Numbered from the stretch's first letter, positions 54,600-63,600 are shown. The stretch is DNA of 64,000 bases from an uncultured Collinsella sp. (GCA_902494345.1 CABUSV010000002.1:143126-207125), one strand, 5' to 3'. The notes: generated by a model from the sequence alone, not told the origin. Numbers and translations are program-made.

Positions 54600-54728
54600 C
54601 CGAGCGCGGAAGACCTCGGGACGGCCAATTCAACAAAGTCTTCCCTATCGTCTCCGTGAATCCGAGGAGATCGCCGCAGCCGGTCCGCGTCCGCGACGCG
54701 GACGCGCGGATGTCCCGTTGCCCGCTCC
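54600..54728. repeat. tRNA-Gly 3'-end repeat, copy b
   Basis: About 130 bp ending GTCCCGTTGCCCGCTCC (54712-54728), preceded by GCAGCCGGT and a hairpin of different sequence (CCGCGTCCGC-GA-CGCGGACGCGCGG region) at the same place as the ATTTGC stem in copy a. An additional stem GGAAGAC/GTCTTCC lies near its left end. Confidence 0.7.
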
Positions 54729-54860
54729 GTGGAGCAAGGAAGGTTTCGGGAATGGTAGATTCAGCCCGCTTTGCTCCCGCACTTCCCCGGATCTCGGTAT
54801 GCCACTGAAGCCGGTGCGGATTTGCGAAGCAAATGCGCGGACGTCCCTATGCTCGCTCCA
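54729..54860. repeat. tRNA-Gly 3'-end repeat, copy c (degenerate)
   Basis: About 131 bp ending GTCCCTATGCTCGCTCCA (54843-54860), with two changes from the tRNA. The preceding block (54807-54841) is nearly identical to that of copy a, with one base different inside the stem flank (ATGCGC against ATACGC). An outer stem GGAGCAA/TTGCTCC is present. Confidence 0.65.
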
Positions 54861-54962
54861 ATTCCAAAATGTTAGGTTAATGCCTGCTGCCCATACTTGC
54901 ACCTGCGCACGGTACAATAGTTGGGTTACGACCAACGTGCCAATAACCAAAAAGGAGCCGCT

Positions 54963-56309
54963 ATGATCGATCGCTATACCCGCCCGGAGATGGGACACAT
55001 CTTCTCCCTCGAGAACAAGTACGCCATTTGGCAGGAGATCGAGGTCTTGGCCTGCGAGGCCCAGGCGGAGCTCGGCAAGATCGGTATTTCCAAAGACGAG
55101 GCCCAGTGGATCCGCGACCATGCCAACTTTGAGAAGGCGAAGGTCGATGAGATCGAGGAAGTCACGCGCCACGACGTCATTGCCTTCCTGACCAACATGA
55201 AGGAATACATCGATGCCGATGTTCCCGAGGGCGACCCCAAGCCCAGCCGCTGGGTTCACTATGGCATGACCAGCTCGGATCTGGGCGACACGGCCCTGTG
55301 CTACCAGCTCACCCAGGCCTGCGACCTGATCATCGAGGACGTCAAGAAGCTCGGCGAGATTTGCAAGCGTCGCGCCTTCGAGGAGCGCAACACGCTCTGC
55401 GCCGGCCGCACTCATGGCATCCATGCCGAGCCGATGACCTTTGGCATGAAGTTTGGCTCTTGGGCCTGGGAGCTCAAGCGCGATCTGGACCGTCTTGAGG
55501 ATGCCCGCAAGAACGTTGCCTTTGGTGCCATCTCGGGCGCTGTCGGCACGTACAGCTCCATCGAGCCGTTTGTCGAGGAATATGTCTGCGAGCACCTGGG
55601 CCTGGTTCACGACCCGCTGTCCACGCAGGTTATTAGCCGCGATCATCACGCCTACCTCGCCGGCGTTCTCGCCACCACCGCGGCCACCTGTGAGCGCATC
55701 GCTACCGAGGTTCGCAATCTGCAGAAGACCGATACACTCGAGGCCGAGGAACCGTTCCGTAAGGGTCAAAAGGGCAGCTCCGCCATGCCGCACAAGCGCA
55801 ACCCCATCACCATGGAGAAGGTCTGCGGCCTGTCGCGCGTCGTGAAGGCCAACGCGCAGGTTGCCTTCGACAACGTCGCCCTGTGGCACGAGCGTGACAT
55901 TTCGCACTCCTCTGCCGAGCGCGTCGCCCAGGCCGACAGCTTCATCGCCCTCGACCACATGTTCCAGTGCCTCATTCGCGTTATCGACGGCCTGCAGCTG
56001 TACCCTGCCCGCATGATGGCCAACCTCAATAAGACCCGCGGCCTCATCTTCTCCTCCAAGGTGCTGCTCGCCCTCGTCGATACGGGCATCACCCGCGAGG
56101 ACGCGTACGCCATTGTGCAGGAGAACGCCATGGCAACCTGGCACGAGGTACAGGATTGTGTCTCCGGCCCCACCTTTAAGGAGCGTCTCGAGGCCGACCC
56201 GCGCTGCACTGTCAGCCAGGAGAAGCTCGACGAGATTTTTGATCCATGGGACTTCCTCACCCGTATCGACACGGTCTTTGATCGTCTGGAGCAGCTGAGC
56301 TTCGAGTAG
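54963..56309 (+). CDS. purB: adenylosuccinate lyase
   Basis: Acts twice in purine synthesis (SAICAR cleavage and adenylosuccinate to AMP). 448 residues from ATG 54963 (AAAAAGGAG upstream), with GMTSSDLGDTAL, the GRTHGIHAEPMTFG segment holding the catalytic His, and the signature GQKGSSAMPHKRNPI. Full length. The frame is open 14 codons upstream but without a site. A weak hairpin follows. Confidence 0.97.
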   Translation: MIDRYTRPEMGHIFSLENKYAIWQEIEVLACEAQAELGKIGISKDEAQWIRDHANFEKAKVDEIEEVTRHDVIAFLTNMKEYIDADVPEGDPKPSRWVHYGMTSSDLGDTALCYQLTQACDLIIEDVKKLGEICKRRAFEERNTLCAGRTHGIHAEPMTFGMKFGSWAWELKRDLDRLEDARKNVAFGAISGAVGTYSSIEPFVEEYVCEHLGLVHDPLSTQVISRDHHAYLAGVLATTAATCERIATEVRNLQKTDTLEAEEPFRKGQKGSSAMPHKRNPITMEKVCGLSRVVKANAQVAFDNVALWHERDISHSSAERVAQADSFIALDHMFQCLIRVIDGLQLYPARMMANLNKTRGLIFSSKVLLALVDTGITREDAYAIVQENAMATWHEVQDCVSGPTFKERLEADPRCTVSQEKLDEIFDPWDFLTRIDTVFDRLEQLSFE

Positions 56310-56335
56310 GTTCGGGCATAACGTTAGCTTTTTAG

Positions 56336-56373
56336 GGCGCTTTGCTGGTAATGTGTGTTGCCGGCAAAGCGCC
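56336..56373 (+). terminator. terminator after purB
   Basis: GGCGCTTTGC (56336-56345) pairs perfectly with GCAAAGCGCC (56364-56373); only scattered T residues follow. Confidence 0.65.
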
Positions 56374-56437
56374 TCGTTGCATTTAGGGAAAGACGGGGAT
56401 AATAGTCGTCTCGAATAACATTCTGAGAGGGGATCGC

Positions 56438-56701
56438 ATGATTTCGTTTGATTACAAGCCTCAGGGCGTGTGTGCTCGCAATATTCACCTTGACCTTTCC
56501 GATGACGGCAACAAGGTGATAGGCGTTGAGTTTACCGGTGGCTGCGACGGCAATCTCAAGGCAATCTCCAAGCTGGTCGAGGGCGCTCCTGCCGATCGCG
56601 TAATCGAGGTTCTCGCCGGTAATACCTGCGGTATGAAAAAGACCTCCTGCGCCGACCAGCTTACGCGCGCCATCGAGGCCGCTCGCGCCGAGATCGCCTA
56701 A
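56438..56701 (+). CDS. TSCPD-domain protein (TIGR03905-like)
   Basis: 87 residues with the TSCPD-like core (FTGGCDGNLKAISKLVEG, NTCGMKKTSCADQLTRAI). Related domains occur at the C-terminus of some ribonucleotide reductases. Conserved Cys residues may bind metal, but the role of the stand-alone form is unknown. GAGAGGGG precedes the ATG. Its stop overlaps the next start (TAATG), so the two are coupled. Confidence 0.85.
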   Translation: MISFDYKPQGVCARNIHLDLSDDGNKVIGVEFTGGCDGNLKAISKLVEGAPADRVIEVLAGNTCGMKKTSCADQLTRAIEAARAEIA

Positions 56702-57912
56702 TGGGTATCGCCGATCACATCAAGAACGGAATATCGCGTCGCGGCTTTGTACTCGGTGGGGCTGCCGCGGGCGCTGCCACGGTGCTTGCCGGATGCTCGA
56801 AAAAAACGGGCACCAGCGATGATGCCGCCGGCGAGCCGCAGGTTATCAAGGATGATTCCAAAATCATCTCGATTACGGATGAGTACGAGGCAGTCGACAT
56901 CGATCTTGAGCCGGCGGCGTCATGGACGCTGCCTCTGGGTACGCTGCTGTACTACTGCGACGGCGATTACGCCGCGGCGATGATGGCGCCCGCATCGGCA
57001 CTGCACGCCAACACACTCGGTGTGCTCAACCTGGGCGATGGCTCGCTAACCACATTAATCGAGGATCCTATCGAGGGCACGGGATACGCATTCTACGATG
57101 TCCGTGCCGGCGACGGCGTATTCGCGTGGGTTGAGATGAACTTTGCCAATTCATCGTGGAAGCTCTACGCTCAAAATCTGTCGGGCGCTTCGCTCTCTGG
57201 CGATGTGGTTGAGCTCGATCGAGGTGGCAAGGACTATGATCCGCCCCTGTTTACGGCGTTCGGGTCATCGGTTATCTGGTATAAAATGCCTTCGGCAGGC
57301 GGCAATAAAACGAGTAGTGATTCGTTTTGCTATCGTCGCTCGCTTGATGAATCCAAGGCCGAGATAATTTGGAAATCGACGGGTCGCTTTGCATCGGCCC
57401 CGCGCGCGAGCGACGGCATTTTGACCATCTCGCCGCGTGTCCGCAACGACGAGGGCGTCTACTACGGCATAACGGCAATCGATCTGACCGACGGCAACAA
57501 CACCAAACGTGCCCAGCTAGTTCTTCCCTCGTCAGTCTCGCCTTTCGAGGCCGTATACATGGGCGATACCTTCGTGTTTTCTATCGAGGCGACCTATAGT
57601 GGCGTGGGCAGCCTGGGCAACATGGGCACGTATATCGGTAATGAGGGAGGGCCGTATCTCTTCCTGTCCCGCGAGCCGCTCGCATGTGCGGCTGGCAAGA
57701 AGAATAAATACCTTGTTAAGGTACAGGCGTCGCATTTCCTGATCGACACCTCTGCCAAGACCTATGGCTCGCTGCTGTCGCCCGACCGCGCTTTAGAGTA
57801 TGGCGATTATCCAGCTACGGCGGGAAAGTCGGACTCATTTCTTACGTACGCCACGGTACGCAACAGCCAGGGTATACCCGAGACGGTCACTGCACGCCTA
57901 TTCTCTCTTTAA
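56701..57912 (+). CDS. Tat-exported lipoprotein of unknown function
   Basis: 403 residues. The N-terminus combines a twin-arginine motif (ISRRGFVLGG) with a lipobox (TVLAGC), so it should be exported folded and lipidated at the Cys near residue 32. A Ser/Asp/Gly linker follows. The rest has repeated beta-strand blocks reminiscent of a beta-propeller (GTLLYYCDGDYAA, YDVRAGDGVFAWVEM, YGITAIDLTDG, LTYATVRNSQG), without a motif I can name. Coupled to the TSCPD gene by one-base overlap. Confidence 0.78.
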   Translation: MGIADHIKNGISRRGFVLGGAAAGAATVLAGCSKKTGTSDDAAGEPQVIKDDSKIISITDEYEAVDIDLEPAASWTLPLGTLLYYCDGDYAAAMMAPASALHANTLGVLNLGDGSLTTLIEDPIEGTGYAFYDVRAGDGVFAWVEMNFANSSWKLYAQNLSGASLSGDVVELDRGGKDYDPPLFTAFGSSVIWYKMPSAGGNKTSSDSFCYRRSLDESKAEIIWKSTGRFASAPRASDGILTISPRVRNDEGVYYGITAIDLTDGNNTKRAQLVLPSSVSPFEAVYMGDTFVFSIEATYSGVGSLGNMGTYIGNEGGPYLFLSREPLACAAGKKNKYLVKVQASHFLIDTSAKTYGSLLSPDRALEYGDYPATAGKSDSFLTYATVRNSQGIPETVTARLFSL

Positions 57913-57971
57913 GCTTAGAGGGGTTAAAGAGGCGCCAACAGGGGAATAAACGCGTTGTAATTGTGAGTACC

Positions 57972-58010
57972 GCCCGCCGAGCTGCCGCGTCATAGCGGCA
58001 TCCGGCGGGC
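57972..58010 (+). terminator. hairpin after the lipoprotein gene
   Basis: GCCCGCCG and CGGCGGGC (57972-57979, 58003-58010) enclose a second stem TGCCGC/GCGGCA. No U-run follows; it may end the lipoprotein transcript or lie in the response-regulator leader. Confidence 0.5.
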
Positions 58011-58066
58011 TCAGGTGCGTTAAAATGGGCTTGTTCTTAGCTAATTGAGACAGGGGGGGCCGTGTT

Positions 58067-58789
58067 ATGGCTTCAGATGCAAAAAAGATTCTGCTGGTCG
58101 AGGATGAGAAGGCAATCCGTGACGCCGTCGCTGCCTATCTCGAGCGCGAAGGCTACTGGGTTGTGGGCGTCGGCGACGGCCAGTCCGCGATCGAGGAGTT
58201 CGAGAAGCATCAGTTCGACCTGGTCGTGCTCGACCTTATGCTCCCCAAGATCCCCGGCGAGCGCGTTTGCCGCACCATTCGCGATACCTCGGATGTCCCC
58301 ATCATCATGCTGACGGCTAAGGGCGAGATCGAGGACCGTATTATCGGTCTTGAGCTCGGCGCCGACGACTATCTGATTAAGCCGTTCTCGCCGCGCGAGC
58401 TCGTCGCTCGCGTTCGCGCTCTGTTCCGCCGTGCCCATCAGGCCGACGAGCCCGCCGTCGAGGTACTCGACTTCGGCGATCTGGTCATCGATATCTCGGG
58501 CCACAAGATCTTGGTCGAGGGCAAGGAAGTCGATCTGACGGCTTCCGAGTTCAAGCTGCTCACCACGCTTGCCCGCCATCCCGGCCGTGTGTATAACCGC
58601 ATGGAGCTGGTCGAGAAAGTGCTTGGGTATGACTTTGAGGGCTATGAGCGCACCATCGATAGCCACGTGAAGAATCTTCGCGCCAAGCTGGGCGATGATC
58701 CCAAGAAGCCCAAGTGGCTCTACACCGTCCATGGTGTCGGCTATCGCTTCGAGGCTCCGGCCAAGACCGATAAGTCGGACGAGAAATAG
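58067..58789 (+). CDS. OmpR/PhoB-family response regulator
   Basis: 240 residues. Receiver domain at about 7-120 with the acidic pair E12/D13, phospho-acceptor Asp56 in VVLDLMLPK, Thr in IMLTAK and Lys in YLIKPFSPRE, then a winged-helix DNA-binding domain (LTASEFKLLTTLARHPGRVYNR, TIDSHVKNLRAKLGDDPKK, VHGVGYRFE). The next gene, 11 bases on, is its likely kinase. The regulon is unknown; PhoP- or RegX3-like by family, not by evidence here. Confidence 0.93.
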   Translation: MASDAKKILLVEDEKAIRDAVAAYLEREGYWVVGVGDGQSAIEEFEKHQFDLVVLDLMLPKIPGERVCRTIRDTSDVPIIMLTAKGEIEDRIIGLELGADDYLIKPFSPRELVARVRALFRRAHQADEPAVEVLDFGDLVIDISGHKILVEGKEVDLTASEFKLLTTLARHPGRVYNRMELVEKVLGYDFEGYERTIDSHVKNLRAKLGDDPKKPKWLYTVHGVGYRFEAPAKTDKSDEK

Positions 58790-58800
58790 GGAAATCACTT

Positions 58801-60366
58801 ATGACACCTGCGCGCTTTGAAATCGGACAAAAGCACAAGCAGGAGAGCGAGGCGGGTTCCAAGGCTAGTTGGAACACGCCTCGTTCCGATTCACGGCCAA
58901 CGATGAGCTATCCCTCGCGCATGGCACTTGCTTTTGCTCTGACATCGCTCATGACGGTATTGGTGCTGGTGGGCGTTGTCTCTGTTGTGTGGGGCACGGT
59001 CTTTTCGGATTACACACGCTCCAATATCGTCGAAATCGCAAATTCCGCTGCCGAGAAGTTGGCAACCTCATATGAGGAAAACGGCTCTTGGACCGCGGGA
59101 GAACTGCGCACGGTCGCAACGTCGAGTTTGGTTTCCGACGATCTGGGCATGCAGGTCGTCAATAAAAAGGGCGTGATCGTTTATGACGATTCCTGGCCCT
59201 CGGCAAGCGCCACCGCCGATGTACGCGAAAACCAGGCTACGACCGACGACACGAGCGGCAAGAGGGCATCGCATAGCCCGGTCTCGTCTGCTCCAACCGA
59301 CTCCGATAGCGTTGCTAACGTCGAGATTGTAACGTCTTCCGGCGAGCATGTCGGACAGGTAAAGCTGTGGGCCATCGGCTCCGACGCTCTGCTCACCAAG
59401 GCGGACTCTGCGTTTAGGGAGAAGACCTTTAACGCCATGGCCCTCGCCGCGGTTGTTGCAATCTGCATTTCGGTCGTTATCGGATCGCTCGTGTCGCGCA
59501 TGCTCACCAAGCCGATTCATCGCATCACCAGTACCGCAAAGCAAATCCGTGACGGCGACCTGTCGGCTCGCACGGGACTGCGCGGTGATGACGAGATCGA
59601 TCAGCTGGGTGAGACCTTCGATGAGATGGCCACTTCGCTCGAGAAGGATATGAAACACGAGAAGCGCCTGACCTCAGACGTTGCACACGAGCTTCGCACG
59701 CCGCTTATGGCCATGCTCGCAACGGTCGAGGCCATGCAGGATGGCGTGTATCCCACCGACGATGAGCATTTGGAAACCGTTGCTTCCGAGACGCGTCGCC
59801 TGGCTCGTCTGGTGCAGCAGATGCTCGACCTGTCGCGCATGGAAAACAGCACGGCTCCGCTCAACCTTGAGCCGGTGGACATGGTTCCTTTTGTGCGTTC
59901 CATCGTCAATGCCCAGGAGCGCCTGTTTGTCGACCGCGATCTGCGCCTGCGTTTTGCGGACGAGACCCAGGGTCACGACGATGTCGTTGAGGCCGATCCC
60001 GACATGATCACGCAATGTGTTATCAACCTCATGAGCAACGCCATGCGCTACACCCCCGAGGGCGGTTGGGTCGTGGTGTCGGTGCTCAGTGACCGCAAGC
60101 ACGTCAGCATTGCCGTTTCTGATACCGGCATCGGTATTGCCAAGGACGATCTGTCGCGCATCTTCGGGCGGTTTTGGCGCGCCGATGCCAGCCGCGCCCG
60201 CGAAGCTGGCGGCCTGGGCGTTGGCCTCGCCGTGACCAAGCAGATCGTCGAGCGTCACCATGGCTACATATCCGTGGAGTCGGAGCTTGGAAAGGGTACG
60301 ACTTTTACAATTCATCTGCCCCGCGAGCACACGGCGGACGCGGCATCTACTACAATGGAGCACTAG
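58801..60366 (+). CDS. membrane sensor histidine kinase partnered with the response regulator
   Basis: 521 residues. TM1 at about 42-65, extracytoplasmic sensor of about 145 residues rich in Ser/Thr/Asp, TM2 at about 211-231, HAMP at about 232-285, phospho-acceptor His296 in SDVAHELRTPL, and a HATPase_c domain with N-box NLMSNAMRYTPEGG, G1 DTGIGI and G2 GGLGVGLAVTKQI. Classical orthodox kinase. The signal is not evident. Confidence 0.93.
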   Translation: MTPARFEIGQKHKQESEAGSKASWNTPRSDSRPTMSYPSRMALAFALTSLMTVLVLVGVVSVVWGTVFSDYTRSNIVEIANSAAEKLATSYEENGSWTAGELRTVATSSLVSDDLGMQVVNKKGVIVYDDSWPSASATADVRENQATTDDTSGKRASHSPVSSAPTDSDSVANVEIVTSSGEHVGQVKLWAIGSDALLTKADSAFREKTFNAMALAAVVAICISVVIGSLVSRMLTKPIHRITSTAKQIRDGDLSARTGLRGDDEIDQLGETFDEMATSLEKDMKHEKRLTSDVAHELRTPLMAMLATVEAMQDGVYPTDDEHLETVASETRRLARLVQQMLDLSRMENSTAPLNLEPVDMVPFVRSIVNAQERLFVDRDLRLRFADETQGHDDVVEADPDMITQCVINLMSNAMRYTPEGGWVVVSVLSDRKHVSIAVSDTGIGIAKDDLSRIFGRFWRADASRAREAGGLGVGLAVTKQIVERHHGYISVESELGKGTTFTIHLPREHTADAASTTMEH

Positions 60367-60424
60367 CTTTTCGCTATTCGGTGAAGGAGGGGCCGCGTCC
60401 CTGCCGCTCCGAGTTTGCGAAAAC

Positions 60425-60444
60425 ATGCGGGAAAGAACCCGCAT
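60425..60444 (+). terminator. small hairpin between the kinase and purC
   Basis: ATGCGGG, loop AAAGAA, CCCGCAT, then TTCT. Weak terminator or purC leader element. Confidence 0.45.
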
Positions 60445-60475
60445 TTCTGTCGTATTTAGGTAAGGAGTGACTCAC

Positions 60476-61363
60476 GTGACAACGATGGAGCGTCGTCCGG
60501 ATTCCCGTGGCAAGGTTCGTGATATTTACGATGCCGGTGAAAACCTGCTGGTGGTCGCCACCGACCGCATTTCTGCGTTCGACTTCATTCTTCCCGACGA
60601 GATTCCGTTTAAGGGAGAGGTACTCAATCGCATCTCGGCATTCTGGTTCGATAAGTTTGCCGACATCGTCCCCAACCATCTCGTTTCCATCGACCCGGCG
60701 GATTTCCCCGAGGAGTTTGCTGAGTATCGTGACTACCTCGCTGGCCGCGCCATGCTGGTTAAGAAGGCCCAGACGATTCCTATCGAGTGCATCGTCCGCG
60801 GCTATCTGACCGGTTCGGGCAAGAAGACCTACGACGAGAACGGCACCGTCTGCGGCATCCAGCTGCCTGAGGGCCTGACCGAGGCTTCCAAGCTTCCTGA
60901 GCCGCTGTTCACGCCGTCCACGAAGGCCGAGATCGGTGACCACGACGAGAACATCTCGTTCGAGCGTTGCTGCGAGATCGTGGGCGAGGACATCGCCACG
61001 CAGATTCGTGACCTTTCCCTCAAGATCTACAAGGCCGCTGCCGAGTACGCCGCGACCCGTGGCATCATCATTGCCGACACCAAGTTCGAGTTTGGTGTTA
61101 TTGATGGCAAGGTCACGCTGATCGACGAGTGTCTCACGCCCGACTCCAGCCGTTTCTGGCCTGCTGCCAGCTACGAGGAGGGCAAGATCCAGCCTAGCTA
61201 CGACAAGCAATTCGTCCGCAATTGGCTCAAGGCCAACTGGGATATGACGGGGGAGACCCCGCACCTGCCCGCCGAGGTCATCGATGGCACGTCCGAGCGC
61301 TATCGCGAGGCCTTCCAGATCATCACGGGCTCCCAGTTCACAAGCATGAAGGAGAACGCATAA
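60476..61363 (+). CDS. purC: phosphoribosylaminoimidazole-succinocarboxamide synthase (SAICAR synthetase)
   Basis: Joins aspartate to CAIR in purine synthesis. 295 residues with RRPDSRGKVRDIYDAGENLLVVATDRISAFD, the ECIVRGYLTGSG segment and VTLIDECLTPDSSRFWP. This is the longer, SAICAR-synthase-type form found in actinobacteria and yeast. GTG at 60476 lies eight bases after AAGGAG; another GTG at 60467 overlaps the site, and an ATG lies at 60485. The next gene starts directly after the stop. Confidence 0.95.
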   Translation: MTTMERRPDSRGKVRDIYDAGENLLVVATDRISAFDFILPDEIPFKGEVLNRISAFWFDKFADIVPNHLVSIDPADFPEEFAEYRDYLAGRAMLVKKAQTIPIECIVRGYLTGSGKKTYDENGTVCGIQLPEGLTEASKLPEPLFTPSTKAEIGDHDENISFERCCEIVGEDIATQIRDLSLKIYKAAAEYAATRGIIIADTKFEFGVIDGKVTLIDECLTPDSSRFWPAASYEEGKIQPSYDKQFVRNWLKANWDMTGETPHLPAEVIDGTSERYREAFQIITGSQFTSMKENA

Positions 61364-61939
61364 GTGAGTACCCGTAGCGCCACGAACAAGCGCACGCAAT
61401 CCCACGAAGTTACCGGGGTTGCGCGCAAATCTGCCGCATCTGCTAAGCCCGCCCGCCAAGCAGCGAGCTCCGTTCGCGTCGTGCCGGCTTCGTCTAAGGC
61501 ACGCCGCAAAGAGCTCGAGAAGGGCGAGAACCTCGAGGGCCTCTCTAAAGAGGAGAAGCGCGCCCGCAAGGCTAAGCAGCGCGCCAAGGAGGACCGCATC
61601 TATACGGTGTCGAATATCCTCCTCAAGCAGGACGAGGACTACACCAAGCGCCGTCGCATCTGGTGGATTGTGCTCGCCATTGGCATGGTGCTCGTCGTGG
61701 CAATTTGGGCCTCGCTGTACTTCGCTCCCGCTGGCATGGTGTCCAGCCCCGTCCAGATGGTCGGTATTGTTTTGTCCTACGTCGTCATTCTGGGTGACTT
61801 TATCTACGACTTCGTTCGTATTCGTCCCCTGCGCAACATGTACCGCGCGCAGGCCGAGGGCATGTCCGAGAACAAGCTCAACGCTCTTATCGAGCGTTCG
61901 GCTGCCGAGGAGGACAAGAAGGACTCCAAGAAGAAGTAG
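61364..61939 (+). CDS. basic membrane protein of unknown function, coupled to purC
   Basis: 191 residues. The first 95 are Lys/Arg/Ala/Glu-rich and probably disordered or coiled (SKARRKELEKGENLEGLSKEEKRARKAKQRAK is its basic core). Two transmembrane helices follow (about 98-118 and 126-147), then a short charged tail ending DSKKK. The GTG abuts the purC stop with AAGGAG in the purC end. No family recognised; no link to purine synthesis is evident beyond position. Confidence 0.75.
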   Translation: MSTRSATNKRTQSHEVTGVARKSAASAKPARQAASSVRVVPASSKARRKELEKGENLEGLSKEEKRARKAKQRAKEDRIYTVSNILLKQDEDYTKRRRIWWIVLAIGMVLVVAIWASLYFAPAGMVSSPVQMVGIVLSYVVILGDFIYDFVRIRPLRNMYRAQAEGMSENKLNALIERSAAEEDKKDSKKK

Positions 61940-61969
61940 CGTTTGCATACATACTTATCGCTAAGATAT

Positions 61970-62002
61970 AAGGCGCGTCGTTTTTGCGGCGCGCCTTTTT
62001 AC
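61970..62002 (+). terminator. rho-independent terminator after the purC operon
   Basis: AAGGCGCG (61970-61977), loop, CGCGCCTT (61990-61997), then TTTAC. Confidence 0.85.
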
Positions 62003-62028
62003 TGTTCTATAGATAGATGGAGTGGCAC

Positions 62029-63309
62029 ATGATTCGAGCTGCCCTGACGGTCGAAGAGGCTCTGGAGGGCATGAAGGCCCTGGAGCCCAAGATTAAAAAC
62101 TACGCGCGCCTGGTCGTCCGCAAGGGCGTAAACGTCAAGCCCGGCCAGGAGGTCGTCGTTCAGTCTCCGGTCGAGTGCGCGCCGTTTGCGCGCGTGGTGG
62201 TCGCGGAGGCCTATGCTGCCGGCGCCGGCCACGTGACGGTCATTTGGGCCGATGATGCCGTGACGAGGCTTACGTACGAGCATGTCGAGAAAAGCTATTT
62301 TGAGCAGACGCCCGAGTGGAAGCGCATGCAGCTGGATTCCTTGGCCCAGGATGGTGCCTGCTTTGTCTTTATCGAGGGTGCGGATCCTGCGGCCCTCAAG
62401 GGCATCAATCCAGCCAAGCCGGCCGCGGCATCAAAGGCGAGGAATACGCAGTGCAAAGTTTTCCGCCGTGGACTGGATTACAACATCAATCCGTGGTGCA
62501 TCGCCGGCGCTCCGGTCGTGGCTTGGGCGCACGAGGTGTTCCCAGGAGACGCCGATGAGGTTGCAATCTATAAGCTGTGGAATGCGATTCTGCACACCGC
62601 GCGCGCCGATGGCCAGGACCCAGAGAGCGACTGGGAACTCCATGACGCCGCATTCGAAAAGAACCTGCGTTTCCTGAACGACAATCGTTTCGACTACCTG
62701 CATTACACCGCGGCAAATGGAACCGATCTGACGATTGGCATGACGAAAGGTCACGAGTGGGCCGGCGGCAAGGGCAAGACGCCCGATGGGCACCCCTTCT
62801 TCCCCAACATTCCCACCGAGGAAGTCTTCACTTCGCCCGATCGCATGCGCGCCGACGGTATCGTGTACTCTGCCATGCCGCTCATCCACCACGGCAATAA
62901 GGTCGACGATTTTTGGATTAAGTTCGAGGGCGGCCGCGTGGTGGACTACGACGCCCGCGTGGGCAAGGCAACGCTCGCAAGCATCATCGATACTGACGAG
63001 GGCGCTGCTCACCTGGGAGAGGTCGCACTCATTTCCAAGAACACGCCGATCCGCGAAAGTGGTGTTCTGTTCTACGATACGCTCTATGACGAGAACGCTA
63101 GCTGCCATCTCGCGCTAGGTGTAGGTTTCCCCGAATGCATCGAGGGTGGGTATGACATGTCCAAGGAGGAGCTCCTGGAGCATGGCGTTAACGTCTCGAG
63201 CACGCACGTCGATTTTATGATCGGCACGGACGACATCGATATTACGGGCATTACGCCTGATGGACGTGAAGTTGTGATTTTCCAGAACGGCCAATGGAGT
63301 TGGGAATAG
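62029..63309 (+). CDS. M29-family aminopeptidase
   Basis: 426 residues from ATG 62029 (GGAG six bases upstream; an ATG four codons earlier lacks a site). It matches clan M29 (AmpS/PepS/T type): GHEWAGGKGKTPDG, the metal-binding Glu region NIPTEEVFTSP, FYDTLYDENASCHLALG with ligands, and the C-terminal STHVDFMIG with the last His/Asp. Cytosolic metallopeptidase that trims N-terminal residues. Single gene; the tRNA-Lys promoter overlaps its end. Confidence 0.94.
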   Translation: MIRAALTVEEALEGMKALEPKIKNYARLVVRKGVNVKPGQEVVVQSPVECAPFARVVVAEAYAAGAGHVTVIWADDAVTRLTYEHVEKSYFEQTPEWKRMQLDSLAQDGACFVFIEGADPAALKGINPAKPAAASKARNTQCKVFRRGLDYNINPWCIAGAPVVAWAHEVFPGDADEVAIYKLWNAILHTARADGQDPESDWELHDAAFEKNLRFLNDNRFDYLHYTAANGTDLTIGMTKGHEWAGGKGKTPDGHPFFPNIPTEEVFTSPDRMRADGIVYSAMPLIHHGNKVDDFWIKFEGGRVVDYDARVGKATLASIIDTDEGAAHLGEVALISKNTPIRESGVLFYDTLYDENASCHLALGVGFPECIEGGYDMSKEELLEHGVNVSSTHVDFMIGTDDIDITGITPDGREVVIFQNGQWSWE

Positions 63310-63328
63310 TCCCAGACCGTGGTACAAT
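63300..63328 (+). promoter_or_regulatory. promoter of tRNA-Lys
   Basis: TTGGGA (63300-63305) and TACAAT (63323-63328) are 17 bases apart, nine bases before the tRNA; it overlaps the last codons of the aminopeptidase gene. Confidence 0.6.
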
Positions 63329-63337
63329 GCCACCCGC

Positions 63338-63413
63338 GGGCCGTTAGCTCAGCTGGCAGAGCAGGGGACTTTTAATCCCAAGGTCCAGGGTTCGAACCCC
63401 TGACGGCCCACCA
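63338..63413 (+). tRNA. tRNA-Lys (anticodon TTT)
   Basis: Acceptor GGGCCGT/ACGGCCC, anticodon loop CTTTTAA, T-arm AGGGTTCGAACCCCT, encoded CCA. Confidence 0.97.
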
Positions 63414-63423
63414 TGGAATAGAA

Positions 63424-63452
63424 AGCGATCAACTCCGGTTGGTCGCTTTTTT
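63424..63452 (+). terminator. terminator after tRNA-Lys
   Basis: AGCGATCAAC (63424-63433), loop TCCG, GTTGGTCGCT (63438-63447, one mismatch), then TTTTT. Confidence 0.85.
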
Positions 63453-63588
63453 GTTGCCGGTGCACGGGTTCGAACCCGTCGGGGCGCGGAGCTGAGTAAA
63501 CGCGTGAGCGTTTGCCAGCGCAGCGCGCAAGGCGCGAAAGCGCCGCAGCGGCCGCCTGCGAAGCAGGCTGAACCCCTGACGGCCCACC
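63453..63588. repeat. tRNA-associated hairpin element at tRNA-Lys
   Basis: In order: palindrome ACGGGTTCGAACCCGT (63464-63479), T-arm-like; hairpin AAACGC-GTGA-GCGTTT (63498-63513); hairpin GGCGC-GAAA-GCGCC (63531-63544); hairpin GCCTGC-GAA-GCAGGC (63554-63568); then GAACCCCTGACGGCCCACC (63570-63588), an exact 19-base copy of this tRNA's 3' end. Same order and spacing as the element after tRNA-Gly. Confidence 0.75.
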
Positions 63589-63600
63589 CAAAGATTGTTG

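Noticed and set aside
54645..56144. 499-codon open frame opposite purB
   Set aside because: Shadow of purB, running into the tRNA-associated repeats.
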